From NCBI RefSeq assembly GCF_905220565.1, contig NC_059409.1, positions 5,153,501-5,217,500 of the forward strand: a stretch of DNA of 64,000 nt, written 5' to 3'. This DNA comes from Melitaea cinxia (lineage: Eukaryota; Arthropoda; Insecta; Lepidoptera; Nymphalidae). Below the pieces are notes generated by a model. The model searched no databases, was not told the origin of the DNA, and was given only the letters and a program-made list of their open reading frames with translations. Positions 24,964 to 35,936 of this stretch are shown one piece after another. How positions within the stretch are numbered: the stretch's first letter is position 1; each line of letters opens with the position of its first letter. The translations under genes and the position numbers were made by a program.

Positions 24964-24989
24964 TTTTTTTTTTTTTTTTTTTTTTTTTT
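24964..24989 (-). other. LINE poly(A) tail
   Basis: 26 consecutive T on the plus strand, located exactly after the 3' UTR hairpin of the minus-strand LINE. It marks the retroposition 3' end. Confidence 0.85.
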
Positions 24990-24995
24990 CCATAC

Positions 24996-25015
24996 CTCCG
25001 ACATGGGGGTCGGAG
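24996..25015 (-). other. Terminal hairpin of LINE 3' UTR
   Basis: Perfect 7 bp stem CTCCGAC/GTCGGAG with a 6-nt loop, six bases from the poly(A). LINE RTs often recognise a stem-loop at the RNA 3' end, so this could be such a site; that role is inferred. Confidence 0.45.
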
Positions 25016-25526
25016 CCTGTGCTAATCTACTCATTCATACCAGTTCTCGCATCTATGCCTCTCGCACTTTCATTCTTCATACTAGTTCTTTCTTTCATTC
25101 TGTCCACATTCACACACTGGGTGGGTTCCCATCTAATCTATTGCTTACTACTACTATATTACTTAAACTAATAAACACTTGGGAAATGAGTGGGGTTTAG
25201 GTATAATGAATTTATTTACAGGCTTTTTTCTTGTATATACATGTTACATACTATCCTTAATTCTATTTTACTTTTATTCTATATTACAGGGGTTGTACAA
25301 TACTAGGTTCTCTTAAATACTATTTTTACTTCATAGGAAAAATTTAACTAATTTTACATATTGAAGCTATTTTAATTTCTTACTATTATCCCTACTTACA
25401 TGTCTTAATTGCTTATGTTATACTTAATATACTATTATATTGAGAAAACATAATATTGCTAAGTCTTATTTCTTATATTTACAGCTTTAACTAGTTTAAT
25501 ACAATACTGTAGGAACAATTCTCTGG

Positions 25527-26455
25527 TCAACTTAACTCTTCTTTTAAATGTACGCCTGTTTGGTTTTCTAAACGTAGCCTCTCGTAGGCAAATGTTGGAC
25601 ACTCCAGGAGGACGTGGAGGACGGACTCGGAGCATCCAGGGTCGCAGACGCACGACGGACTCTCCTTACACTTGAAGCGGTACAAGTATTCGGAGAATCC
25701 GCCATGCCCCGTCAACGCCTGGGTGACAAACCAGTCCACCCTTATTTTGCTCGTGATTCTGTATGCGGCTATCGCGTCAGGGAAGAACACCCTGGTGACA
25801 CCAGCCGTTTCGCCGGCACGATACCGCTGGTTCCATTCATCAAGCGATTGCATGCGAATGCTCCGCCTGATGAACGAAACCGGGCAGCTGTCGTAGTCAA
25901 AAGCGCGTTTAGACTTCAGCGCAGCCTCCTTGGCCAGATGGTCGGCACGCTCATTGCCCTCTAGCCCTGCGTGGGCTTTGATCCAGAACAAACTAACACG
26001 TTTGTCCCGGAGCAGAGCCCTTCGCAGGTGTCCCCGCGCTTCAACGGCCAGGGGATGGGGGGCTACCGGGTTCTCCAGCGTTAGCAGTGCCGACAAGGAT
26101 TCGGAATAAATCCCGACTGATCCAGCCAAGGTGTCTGCGGCCATCCGTGCCGCCCGACATATCGCCAAGAGTTCCGCCTGGTAGACCGTACAATAGGACG
26201 GCAAAGCAAGCTTGAGGGTTTTGGTTTCGGCGGCGCCGGCCCATACGGACAACGCCGCCCCCACTTTGCCCTCAATCTTGCTGCCGTCCGTGAAGATATT
26301 AAAAGCATGCTCGCTGTTAGCGGTGAACTGTTCTTGGTCCGCCAGGCGCTTGAACTCGAGGTCGATATGAGAGGCGGGATGCGGAGACCGCAGAGCCGAG
26401 GACATCCGCTCCACCTCTCGATCCCCTATCACCCGCTGGGGGACCCCCCGTCTCG
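25527..26455 (-). pseudogene. LINE RNase H domain and C-terminal Cys/His region
   Basis: The open frame (341 codons, 25527-26552) encodes an RNase H-like domain from about residue 85 to 215 of that frame. Visible landmarks are FTDGSK (catalytic D89), YQAELLA (E127), IYSESLSAL (151) and KAHAGLEGNERADHLAKEA (D204). The position that is normally Asp in 'YSDS' is Glu here (E151). C-terminal to it lies a Cys/His cluster (C301, C303, H313, C318; 'LHVLLECP'), as in R1-like LINE proteins. Only about the last 310 residues are in the true frame. Upstream of ~26455 the correct frame is the one carrying the RT end, so there is a frameshift there. RNase H in such elements removes RNA from the hybrid during integration. 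Confidence 0.85.
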
Positions 26456-26721
26456 CTACAGATTCGCGGCTTCGCGGACGCGGAGGTCGAGGGGGAGTAT
26501 CCCAGCGAGCAACAATGCGGAGTTCAGAGAGGTGGTTCGGTATGCCCTGCAAAGCTTCTGCGCGAAGCCCCGCTGGACCACGTTCAGCTGCTTGCGAATA
26601 CCGAGCTTGTCCACGGCCGGCGCCCAGACGGCAGCCGCATACAAGATCAAGGGCTCAACCACCGCCCTGTAAATAGTGCGGATTACTTCAGGATGGAGAC
26701 CCCAGCTGGCCTTAGCTGCAC
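26456..26721 (-). pseudogene. LINE reverse transcriptase, C-terminal part only
   Basis: Reads SWGLHPEVIRTIYRAVVEP then ILYAAAVWAPAVDKLG and KLCRAYRTTSLNSALLLAG, typical of the region after the RT palm and thumb in R1/I-like LINEs. None of the catalytic RT blocks, including the Y-x-D-D motif, is present. The frame ends at a stop just after 'REAANL' (about 26456), where the RNase H frame takes over, which indicates a small indel. Its N-terminal side is joined abruptly to endonuclease sequence near 26722. Confidence 0.8.
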
Positions 26722-26945
26722 GGGGATTTGACCCAGTTTCTCACGAAACTGGGCCCAATTCGCCTTTTTTGTAAAGTATTTCCTGGTTGTGTGTCTGATG
26801 GTGTTTGTGTTAGTGTGTTTTGTGTTAATAAGGAAGGTGATGGCGTTGTGGTCCGAGTTGATCAGGTCTTCGCGCACGCGCCAGCCGTCCTGATGTGGGG
26901 TTACACCTTGTAATGTGATAATATCAAACATGGCATTAGAGTAGT
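26722..26945 (-). pseudogene. LINE endonuclease (APE-like), C-terminal end
   Basis: The frame contains 'DIITLQGVTP' and GWRVREDLINSDHNAITF; the SDHNAI motif with its His is the last catalytic block of APE-type LINE endonucleases. Earlier blocks are missing and the reading ends at a junction with RT sequence at about 26722. The 5' truncation point lies near 26945 and is approximate. Confidence 0.75.
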
Positions 26946-27946
26946 AGTGATGAAAAGAATAAAAAAATCAACCCTAAGACCAGGCTTTAAACTAAACTGG
27001 TTGAAACTGGTTGAAATTTAGGTTATATTGAAATACAAATCCTATATATTATTTACAAGACTAGGGTGAGGAACTAGCGTTTGGATCGCTTTACGGTACC
27101 TAAGCGTTTACCGTAGCCTATAGACGTCTGCATTACCAGGAGTATGGAAAGCGCATTGCCGAATGTATGCTATGCTCAGCGTTAGGCTGTACTGATATAA
27201 AAAAAGCTGACCGGAAACTAGAATTAAGCCCGTACTCTACTTAAAAAAAAACTCAGTAGAGTCAGCTTTCTTTTGGTCTATCAAAAATGTTTTGTCGACT
27301 ATAACCGTTTAAATTAATTAAATAATTGAGTTGTAAATGTAGCAAAAGCGACAGGGATCAAAAAATAAAATTAAATAAAAGAAATTTTTGAAATTTTTGA
27401 ACAAAGTTCGACAGAGGTAGTAAATAAAAATAAAGTAACAAATAAATAACTACATTTAGGAAATAGTGATTAGGAAAAAATAAAAACTGTTTTCCATTAA
27501 AATTTAAGCAATTACATTTTCGATCTATTACTAATTTTCATAATATCAAAACAATATTTTAAATTCAAATAATTGAATTGTCTAATAAATTGACTGAAAT
27601 AATGACATAATTAATAATAAAATTTTATTAATTTAATAAATTTATGAAAATATAACTCAGTTCGTAGAAGTCAGTCTCTTCAAAGGCGGTCAGAGAAGTT
27701 TGTCTTGTAAACAGTCAAAGAGTTTCAATTGAACGATTTGTCTAGACCTTGGCAAAGTTTCCCAACAATCAACACCTTGCGTCAAGAAACAGTTAACTTA
27801 CTTGTGCTTGTGGAAACTGCTGTGATGATTTTTGGAAGATTCTTTGAAGACAGTTTTAGATTCTAGTTACCGTTTTCACTAAGGTAAGTTTTCATATCAG
27901 AAATGAAATTTCGTAACACTTTAATTAATATTAAGTACATATATAA
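26946..27946. other. AT-rich tract with a family B fragment
   Basis: Bases 27075-27180 (taagcgtttaccgtagccta, 'tagacgtctgcattaccagg') match the minus strand of family B, poorly preserved. Nothing else recognised. Confidence 0.5.
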
Positions 27947-28260
27947 TCTATACATATAATAAATCAGCTAATGTCTGTCACACTATCGCTATGTATATTG
28001 CGACCATTTTAAGTCTACGTCATAATTTGATTCTGTGCATGTGCTGTTCCATCCTGGGTGGCTGTGAATTTTGCTAACTCATCCACTCTTTCATTACCAA
28101 TAACGCCTCTGTAAGTCTGTCTGTATGACTGTTCGCACAATTGCTGCTGTATGTCACTCGCTACAAATATCTCACTGTGATCCTGAAGGTTAGTGGTAAA
28201 ATTGGGTGTAAGTTTCAGCTTGACACACTATTTAGAAGTAAAAAATTTACTTTAAATAAT
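27947..28260 (+). mobile_element. Possible Helitron-like 5' part
   Basis: Begins TCTATACATATAATAAATC, a start I associate with lepidopteran Helitron-like elements (5' TC). The following text has 'ctgtctgtatgactgttcgc' and 'tcctgaaggttagtggtaaa'. No CTAG end located. Confidence 0.35.
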
Positions 28261-28797
28261 AATCGCATTAAAATCATGTTTTTTTAATTATCGTCAGCCA
28301 TTGTCTTTATAATAAATATAAATACTAAATAAAAAAATAAAGAAATTATCTGTCTGAGTACACTCATCATATGTAGTAGTGTGTGTACATATACTATGAC
28401 ATACCTATGTAAATAAAAAATAACGGCAACTATTTGGAATCATGAGTAAAACCGCACAGAATAGTAAGTTAAGAAAATAAATATAACACTGACGTATATT
28501 ACTCGAAAATATTTTAAACTGAATCATTTATTGTTGTTGATATTATTGAAATAATTAATGATATCATTCATTTAACTTTATAGTAATTTCTGTTTGCATA
28601 TTGTCTGTCGTATGTACGAGGAAGTTGATCATTTTGTCAGTATAATATTTGGGATATAAATTCAGTTTCATTCAGTTAAACATTGAATATAGAATTAAAT
28701 TGAAATAGTTCGACGAATGTTTATGCTTGCGAATACAAATCTGAGCTAGTAGTACTAAAGTTTTTTAATAACGATCTAGCAATTTTTAAAAGGTATC
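28261..28797. other. AT-rich tract, nothing identified
   Basis: No recognisable feature before the family A insertion. Confidence 0.5.
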
Positions 28798-28807
28798 AGT
28801 CAGGAAA

Positions 28808-29156
28808 GCTGTGTGGCTACAGCATTGAAGAATATAGCCACCCCCTCTCTTTCTGTGGGTGTCGTAAGAGGCGACTAAGGGATAACACAGTTCTACTACC
28901 GCCTTGGAACTTGTAAGGCTGATCGATGGTGGGATAACCATCCAACTGCTGGCTTTGAAATACACAGTCCGAAGACGGGCAGCAAGCGGGTCTTCGCTGT
29001 GACAAAGCCAGCCCTGCGTTCACCAACCCGCCTGCCCAGCGTGGTGACTATGGGCAACACACATGAGTTCACGTCATTTTTGGCGCGAACTTGTGAAGGC
29101 CTATGTCCAGCAGTGGACTGCAATAGGCTGAAATGATAATGATGATGATGATGATG
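28808..29156 (+). mobile_element. Family A retroposon, complete with perfect duplications
   Basis: The best copy. It starts gctgtgtggctacagc, has a 5' inverted pair (GTGGCTA / TAGCCAC), a body with 'gactaagggataacacag' and cgaagacgggcagc, and ends gcctatgtccagcagtggac then aggctgaaatgat and (gat)n. Length 349 bp. Perfect 10 bp duplications agtcaggaaa flank it (28798-28807, 29157-29166). No A/B boxes of tRNA type are visible. The tail matches the RTE LINE C-terminus at 20661. The copy is probably fairly young. Confidence 0.9.
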
Positions 29157-29166
29157 AGTCAGGAAA

Positions 29167-29599
29167 CAAAAGACACTGACAAACTTACAATACGACGAAG
29201 CAATCACGTTATGTGTTAATTTGTTGTGACGAAACCTTTGAGATTTCAATGATAACGTCATTACATTATAATTATATGGGATCGTCTCTTGGGTAAATTA
29301 TTTTAAACAAAAAATATTTTTCAACTTAATTTACAAATTACAGTAATATCAGCCTACATACAAAAGACAAATGTAAATTCCTGAAATATGTATTCAGAAA
29401 CTTCTCTTTCAAACTTGCTTCACAAGCATTGTTTAACCATATTTTCAATTAACTTTTTAATTAAACAAGCTATTGCAACGTAAATAATTATTTATTAAAT
29501 TATTCTACGTATAATTATTTCGTAAATTTCTCTATTTTCTTATTCATATAGCAAAATAATTTGAAACACAATAATAGTGTTATTTAGTATGTATTAAAA
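29167..29599. other. AT-rich tract, nothing identified
   Basis: No recognisable feature. Confidence 0.5.
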
Positions 29600-29765
29600 A
29601 AACGCATACAGTCCACTACCGTAGCCTAAGCAGCACCAGGGACATTTACCGATCCTTAATTGAAGCTCTGCCTACCTTACTTATCAATGGAACACACCGC
29701 TACTCATTCACAACATTTTGGCTGTGATCTTCTATAACGTTGAGGTGCTAACCAAGTTTGGCCCT
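29600..29765 (-). mobile_element. Family B repeat, degenerate
   Basis: Contains 'ctaccgtagcctaa', 'gcagcaccag', 'atcaatggaacacaccgc', 'ttttggctgtgatcttc' and 'gttgaggtgctaacca' in the order of minus-strand family B. Confidence 0.5.
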
Positions 29766-31435
29766 TTACTTTTGATCAAGATGTTTAATACAGGACACGT
29801 GTAACTTAAATTTTATAATATATAATAATTGAATAAGATGAGAGACTTGTTAACAAAGCAGCTTTATCCAAATTAAATTATATTTAGGTATATAGGCACA
29901 TACATTCGTATTACTCAAATAAATACCTTCTAGGAAATTCCGTTTACCTCTATTTTCCTTTACATATGAAAATCATTTTAAATGTACATATATTTACGTA
30001 TTTTTCTATAACTATTTTTAGACAAGCTATTGATACAAAGTTATTTAGTAATAATTTAATCCCATTATTCCTTAGCACGACCGGCGTATCATATAAATAT
30101 GATGTAGATTCAAGTTGATTTTAAGTAAAGAAACAATATTTTCACAAATAAAAGTTTTACATAAATGTTATATTAATTGTAATGGAAAAAGATGTGACGC
30201 ATTATTCGTTAAAAATAAATTAACTGAGAAATACTCATTAACCAGATTTTTAAAGAGTTCCTTAACCAATTTGAAAGAGTAAATTTTTTTGCCAATATGC
30301 ATGTAACGTTTGGTGTGCATATGTTTATTATATTTATTAAGTTTATTCCACAAATATAAAAGTAAAAATATGGGAATGGTAAATATGGTAGTTAAAGCCT
30401 TTATCTATCATCCAGAAAAAAGTGTGAGAGTCGACGTTAAAAAAAATCAATAAAATGAAAAACACATTTGAAACTCGGCTTACATAGAAACATTTCCTCA
30501 TTTGCACTTTATACGTACATACGAGTATAGTTTTAAATAAAAAGATTTGTTAAAACACGTTTTGACTATAATAAAATTAAAAGCGAATAATACTGCAAAA
30601 AGTGGCTAGTTTCTTATAATACGCTCGCATCACCAAAAATTTTCAGATTCAATAACACAAATGCCATCAATATTCCCAAATATGTAATTAAAATATTTAT
30701 GGTTTTTATTTAGTTTTGTTCAACATTTTTATGAATCATTTGAACTAATTATTTCACTATACTCGAATAAGATAAGGAGGTCGCCAGTCTTATGAGCTAA
30801 GTTATACTACTGCTTATTCTACCCGTTTGCTACAAGCTATTTGGTTGTCAAGGATTATCGTGGATAAGCTGTGATAGCGATGAGTATTTATTTATTGAGA
30901 TTAGGCTTTAGTTAAGTTATAATGACATTATCAAAAGTCTACAAATTATTAAAACACAGCGTTTTTTTTCCTATTTTGGTGTCGATGATCGTCCAATGAT
31001 AGATCATTGTGAATGACTGCAATAACAAACTCGTAGACCTGATATTGAAGCATCGAAGCGGCCATTTTTTTCGTGTTTCACTCCCGTTTCTCATCTTTTT
31101 AGGTCAAATTCGTGTCGTCCCCTATCTAGAGCAATTTAATCCCGTCTAATTTATAGCCTCGTAGTTTAGAATTCGTGTAATATAAACGAATAATACGTGC
31201 GTCTCGTTTATTTGATTATTTATATTGTATTTTTCAGTCATTATTTCACTTAATGAATGTCTAGTTTTCAGTTCAATAGCGAACAAATTGTGTACACTTT
31301 TATTTTTTATTTTAATAAGAATTAGAATTGTTTATTAACTATGTTAACATTCTTATTACGTAAAAAGTATGTAAAGTTTACTATTTCATTCATTCATTTA
31401 TTTCATTTCATTCATTCATTCCAAAAACAAAACAA
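29766..31435. other. AT-rich tract, nothing identified
   Basis: No family or gene recognised. A pentanucleotide/tetranucleotide (cattcatttattt-like) run follows at 31386-31420. Confidence 0.5.
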
Positions 31436-31439
31436 GTGT

Positions 31440-31735
31440 GCTTTAGACCACACGGCTGAAATAAAACTTACGAAACGCAACTCCCTCTCTTTCTATTTTC
31501 ACTAATTTATATCTCCCTCACAACATCCGTTTGCCTCGCCCGATCACACTTTTCGTAACGCTCTCGTCATGCATTCTCCCCAAGTCAGGCGTGCGTAAGG
31601 AAGTTTTACTTCAAAAATCTTTATAATTATTTCACGTGCTTTGTAAATATATAAAAAAAATACTGACAGTAAATTTGTAATTGTTTCATAACTGCGTAGT
31701 AGCTGCGATGTAGCGTGTTTATTCATTTACAGATA
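31440..31735. promoter_or_regulatory. Moderately CpG-rich block of unknown nature
   Basis: Contains 'acgaaacgcaactccctctc', 'ttgcctcgcccgatcacac' and 'gtaacgctctcgtcatgc'. Read on the minus strand this resembles a sequence I associate with lepidopteran interspersed repeats, but it could be a promoter. A short minus-strand frame (31544-31726) crosses it without recognisable domains. Confidence 0.25.
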
Positions 31736-32348
31736 TCCCAAATATTTTATATTTATTATAAAAATATATTGAGGTGTTTGTTAACGAGGCTTTTTAAAAC
31801 ATTTTAGGTAAGAGGAAGGAACAGATACTCAACTCATATTGGATAACAGCTCTGTGTGTGTGTTTGTAAACATGCGACTTTCATTTGTGTAACAGTGACG
31901 CGTAACGCGTTAGTCGTCGTCACGGCAACACGCACGGTCACAGTCAATAAGTGTCTAGTTTAGCAAATGTTACGAGTTCGAGTAAATTTATATTTTTATG
32001 TAAATAAGCGTTTTGCCAAAAATTTTATTTAAAAATATTTATTACCCATTTCAAACAATTATGTTGTGACATGCAAAATAAACATTAAGGTGAAAAATAT
32101 TAGAGTAAAAATGCGCGTTTTAAAAAAAATGTCTACCACTCTTTAATTTAATTGCAATATACAATATATATATTTTATTAGTAATAAAGCACACTGCTAC
32201 ATTCCATTGTTTAAGCTTCTTAGAGCAGTCTCCTTTCTTAATATTTGTTTAAGTTACTGGTTAACCGTTGCATGAAAATATATAGGTATATATTTTTTAT
32301 ATCACAGTGGTGGCAAACAAACGTAGATACAGTTGGCCATATAAAATA

Positions 32349-32518
32349 CTAGCATTCCGCCCCAGTTTCGCACGGGTATTTAACAAAATTTACATTTTTT
32401 TTTAAAGATAGTGTAACTTCCCAACAGTGAAAGAATTTTTCAAATCGGTTCAGTAGTTTCGGAGCCTATTCAATGCAAACAAACAATCAAATCTTTCCTC
32501 TTTATAATATTAGTACAA
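32349..32518 (-). mobile_element. Helitron-like element, short complete copy
   Basis: On the minus strand it runs from tactaatattataaagagg, 'gaaagatttgattgtttg', 'aactactgaaccgatttg' and 'cacccgt'-like text to ggggcggaatgCTAG followed by T. About 170 bp; non-coding. Confidence 0.65.
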
Positions 32519-32539
32519 AGTAAGCGAATACATATTATA

Positions 32540-32665
32540 GGTACGCCTGAAACACCAAGAGCTTCGAAAGTGTGTTACCGTCCCTCCCCTCGACCCTCCC
32601 CAGATACCTGCTCACCAAGGGAACAAAACACAACTTGTAAGCAGTATTATTAAGCTGCATTAGTG
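32540..32665 (-). mobile_element. Family B repeat, partial
   Basis: Has 'cctgaaacaccaagagcttc', 'ctcgaccctccccagatacc', 'tgctcaccaagggaacaaaa' and gcagtattattaagctgc, matching minus-strand family B. Confidence 0.6.
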
Positions 32666-32684
32666 AGTAGTATTTTGACGAGTA

Positions 32685-33043
32685 GTTTTCTTAGAGATAC
32701 ATTTGAACTCAAAACTTCAGTGGAATTCTCATTTGTCATCATTGAATGATATACTCAGCTCCGCAGCATTCGCAGTTAGAAAAGTACGACAACTGACCGA
32801 TGTTGCAACTGCACGCTTAATATATTTTAACTATTTCCATAGTGTTATGTCTTACGGCCTGTTACTGTGGGGTAATTCTACAGATATTGAGACTGTATCT
32901 TGCAAAAAAGGGTTATTCGCACCATATACGATCTTGGAGCTCGAGTCTCCTTCCGGGATATTTTTCAAAAGGTAGACATATTAACAATTGCGTCGCAATA
33001 TATTTATAACAATATTATGTATATTCACCTACTATAGTGAAGT
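32685..33043 (+). pseudogene. Jockey-like LINE reverse transcriptase fragment, frameshifted
   Basis: The first frame gives HLNSKLQWNSHLSSL, 'RKVRQLTDVATARLIYF' and FHSVMSYGLLLWG, the region C-terminal to the RT palm of Jockey-type LINEs. At about 32898 the match moves to the next frame, which continues LQKRVIRTIYDLGARVSF and 'DIFQKVDILTIASQYIYNNI' to a double stop at about 33036-33043. One frameshift, both ends truncated, no RT catalytic blocks. The minisatellite region begins 130 bp downstream. Confidence 0.75.
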
Positions 33044-33170
33044 TAGAATTTGAATATCGTAATTTACTTTTTATTTTTCATTTTTTTACAATACAAAAAA
33101 ATACACATTATCGGGATTACACAGGTAATAATGGGACAGGCAGCAGAACATAAAACAATTGTTTGATAAT

Positions 33171-33238
33171 GGAAGAAGAAGAAGAAGAACAAGAAGAATA
33201 GGAGGAGGAAGAGGAAGAAGAAGAAAAAGAAGAAGAAT
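33171..33238 (+). repeat. Polypurine (GAA/GGA)n tract
   Basis: 68 bp of purines with only two pyrimidines (33190, 33200). Such tracts can form triplex DNA. It directly precedes the minisatellite. Confidence 0.9.
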
Positions 33239-33240
33239 AT

Positions 33241-34155
33241 TATTAGTTGTCGATTTTGTCGATTATATTAGTTGTAGTAGATTATATTAGTTGTCGTTTG
33301 TATTGGTTGTAGTAGGTTATATTAGTTGTAGTAGATTATATTAGTTGTCGATTATATTAGTTGTCGATTGTATTGGTTGTAGTAGGTTATATTAATTGTA
33401 GTAGATTATATTAGTTGTCGATTATATTCGTTGTAGTAGATTATATTAGTTGTAGTAGATTATATTAGTTGTCGATTATAATAATTGTCAATTATATTAG
33501 TTGTCGATTATATTAGTTAACGAATATATTAATTGTAGTAGATTATATTAGTTGTCGCGATTATATTAGTTGTAGTAGATTATATTGGTTGTAGTAGATT
33601 ATATTGGTTGTAGTAGATTATATTAGTTGTGGTAGGATTATATTTGTTGTCGATTATACTAGTTGTCAATTATATTAGTTGTAGTGGATAATATTTGTTG
33701 TCGAATATATTAGTTGTCGAATATATTACGTCTAGTAGATTCTATTAGTTGTAGTAGATTGTATTAGTTGTCGATTATATTAGTTGTAGTAGATTATATT
33801 AGTTGTCGATTATATTAGTTGTGGTAGGATTATATTTGTTGTCGATTATATTAGTTGTCGATTATATTAGTTGTCAATTATATTAGTTGTAGTTGATTAT
33901 ATTAGTTGTCAATTATATTAGTTGTAGTAGATTTTATTAGTTGTCGTTTATATTAGTTATAGTAAATTATATTAGTTGAAGTAGATATAGATATTAGTTA
34001 TCAATTATATTAGTTGTAGTGGATAATATTAGTTGTCGATTATATTACTTGTAGTAGATTATATTAGTTGTCAATATATTAGTTGTAGTAGATTATATTA
34101 CTTGTCGATTATATTAGTTGAAGTTGATTATATTACTTATCGATTATATTAGGTA
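33241..34155 (+). repeat. Two-monomer minisatellite (ttgtcgattatattag / ttgtagtagattatattag)
   Basis: About 0.9 kb built from interspersed 16 bp (ttgtcgattatattag) and 19 bp (ttgtagtagattatattag) units that share the core 'gattatattag'. They are irregularly alternated with point changes (tggttg, tcaatt, gtggtagga). There is no ORF. The shared core suggests the 19-mer arose from the 16-mer, or the reverse, by a 3 bp change. Confidence 0.9.
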
Positions 34156-34185
34156 GTATCCGGATCGATTAAGTTTTCCTGATCA

Positions 34186-35193
34186 GTACGTCTACCATGA
34201 GTTTTTGTTACAAGCGCACATGACATAACTACAGTAGTAAACGTAGAAACGCAACAGGAATAGTTATCTATACCATACCTATTATGAGTATTTCTAAATT
34301 TCACTATAGAGTCTATCGAGCACTCGATAAGACTTATAGTTTTAAATCCGTTATATTGGTATTAGTTACTAATATCTTTATCTCTTTCTTCCGTATAGAA
34401 AAAAGAAAGAGTAAACATGATGACTTGCGAATGAAGTGAGGTCTATACGAAGTTTAAAATAATCCGACAAAAATGCAAAGCAGCATATTACAGTGTATTC
34501 ATGCGAGCTCAAGAACTTCTAAATTTTTTCAATTTATTCCGTCAGTTTAAATGTCTAACTTAAGTTGTTGTCAAACACTTGTGAAACAATCATATTGTTT
34601 AATTGTTATACAATAATTCTAAAACAACAAAATATAAAAAATGAGAACTAATGCTTCCCAGTTCGAACTTATGGTGGATTATATGAAAAAGTAAGTGTTT
34701 ATTTAAGTATTATGGTTATTTCTTTCTTTATTAACGTAAATCGTGATCATAATTTTATAAATAAATTGTATAATTTGTATTATATTATTATATTATTTCG
34801 TAAATTGAATATAGAAAATAATATTGTTATATCGTAAATTGTGTTTTAGGAACGGGGCTATGTTCTACCAAATATAATGCAATTAAATAGTATATAAACC
34901 TAATAATTATAAACTTCTCGCACGATTTTTTCAAGTGAGTGACGCAACTATAATAGTAACGTTAAACAGGGTGACATCTGTCAAATATGTTACTCGTGGT
35001 AGCGAATTGTATGAAAATATCGGCGCTCTAGAATGACATTTACGAGTGTAGTTAACTTAACTGTCCTGAGAAAACTTATGGTACCAAATATAGTAATGAT
35101 AGTATCCGTTAGAGGCGCTGCTCAACTTGCCATACAAATTTTCTACTACACTCGCTAACGTGTATCGTCTCTTGAAACTCATGGTAGACGTAC
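34186..35193. mobile_element. 1.0 kb segment with perfect 19 bp terminal inverted repeats
   Basis: GTACGTCTACCATGAGTTT at 34186-34204 returns exactly inverted at 35175-35193. The interior is AT-rich and non-coding, with a second 'gagtgtag' / 'ctacactcgc' pair near the right end. Immediate flanks are cctgatca on the left and aggtccagacaa on the right; joined they resemble the neighbouring palindromic family. The sharp ends suggest a non-autonomous DNA transposon; I cannot confirm a target duplication. Confidence 0.6.
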
Positions 35194-35210
35194 AGGTCCA
35201 GACAAATCTT

Positions 35211-35577
35211 TTGCGGTACATACCTTATCCGGTCCAGATCGGGCATGCCCGGTCCGGTCCTTCTAAGGAACACGAATAAATTTCTACTCGGGATATCTAA
35301 TAATTCTCTTAACTTGTTTTTGGTATTAGCTTTGCTGAATTCTTAGAACAGCATATCGGTTTACAAAAAACAACCAAAAAACCAAATCCAATATATCTTT
35401 TCTCCTTGTATGAACCCGAGTAGAAATTTTTTCGACTTCCTGAGAAGGACCGGACCAGGCATGCCTGATCAGGATTAGATAAGGCATGTAACGCAGATGA
35501 TTGGTCTGGACCCGATCAGGAAATCTCATCTCATCCTGATCAGCCGGTTCGGTCCGGTCCTTTTAAAAAACACGAAT
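35211..35577. repeat. Large imperfect inverted repeat with GGTCCGGTCC and CCTGATCAGG cores
   Basis: A plus-strand unit at 35211-35295 (ggtccagacaaatctt, 'ccttatccggtccagatc', gcatgcccggtccggtcc, 'aatttctactcggg') is repeated inverted at 35411-35516. The spacer is about 115 bp. A third, partial plus-strand unit lies at 35536-35577. The arms are rich in short palindromes. No protein-coding feature is convincing. Confidence 0.75.
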
Positions 35578-35936
35578 GTATATTCTTGAAAAAATTGTTT
35601 AACAAAAAAAAACGACGATATTATAAATGTTACTTAACATAATTATTATGATATTTATTTCCGTTTATTTTTTCCAATGTATTATTTATTTATGTTTTTA
35701 CTTTAGATATTAATTATTTATATTTATTTTTATGTTATTAATTAATTATTATTAATTAAATTTTATTTCTTAACTTCTAATATTTAACTACTAATTAACT
35801 ATTTCCTATTACCTGCTGACTGCTCCACTGTGTAGAAATGGACTCCTTGCTAGACTGTCCTAATAACTGTATATATACTAAGTGCGCTTAAAAACTTTAA
35901 TAGCGCGATTCAGGCTCAGTTCGCGTAATTTCTTTC
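35578..35936. other. AT-rich spacer between palindromic blocks
   Basis: Almost pure A/T up to about 35800, then ordinary sequence. Nothing recognised. Confidence 0.5.

Larger units (their letters stand above)
24964..26945 (-). mobile_element. RNase H-encoding LINE (R1/I-like), internally deleted
   Basis: A non-LTR retrotransposon relic of about 2 kb read on the minus strand. Order: the end of an apurinic-type endonuclease, the last part of the reverse transcriptase, an RNase H domain, a Cys/His-rich C-terminus, a ~530 bp 3' UTR, a terminal hairpin, and a 26-nt poly(A) (seen as poly(T) at 24964-24989). GC content is far above the surroundings, as expected of LINE coding DNA. The RT catalytic core is gone and at least one frameshift is present, so it cannot move by itself. 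RNase H plus this C-terminus points to the R1/I-like group of LINEs; I cannot name the family. Confidence 0.85.

Noticed and set aside
25614..26672. Plus-strand open frames across the LINE
   Set aside because: They are antisense shadows of the GC-rich RNase H and RT coding strand.
24955..26899. Direct repeat tgatgtggg beside the LINE poly(A) (24955-24963) and at 26891-26899 as target duplication
   Set aside because: The right copy lies inside recognisable endonuclease coding sequence, so a 9 bp match there is probably chance unless the true 5' end is at 26890.
28896..29261. Minus-strand 121-codon frame with a poly-His stretch
   Set aside because: It is the antisense of a family A copy; the His run is the (ATG)n tail read backwards.
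33241..34155. Minisatellite as CRISPR or coding repeat
   Set aside because: Units are directly adjacent, 16-19 bp, without spacers, and no frame stays open.
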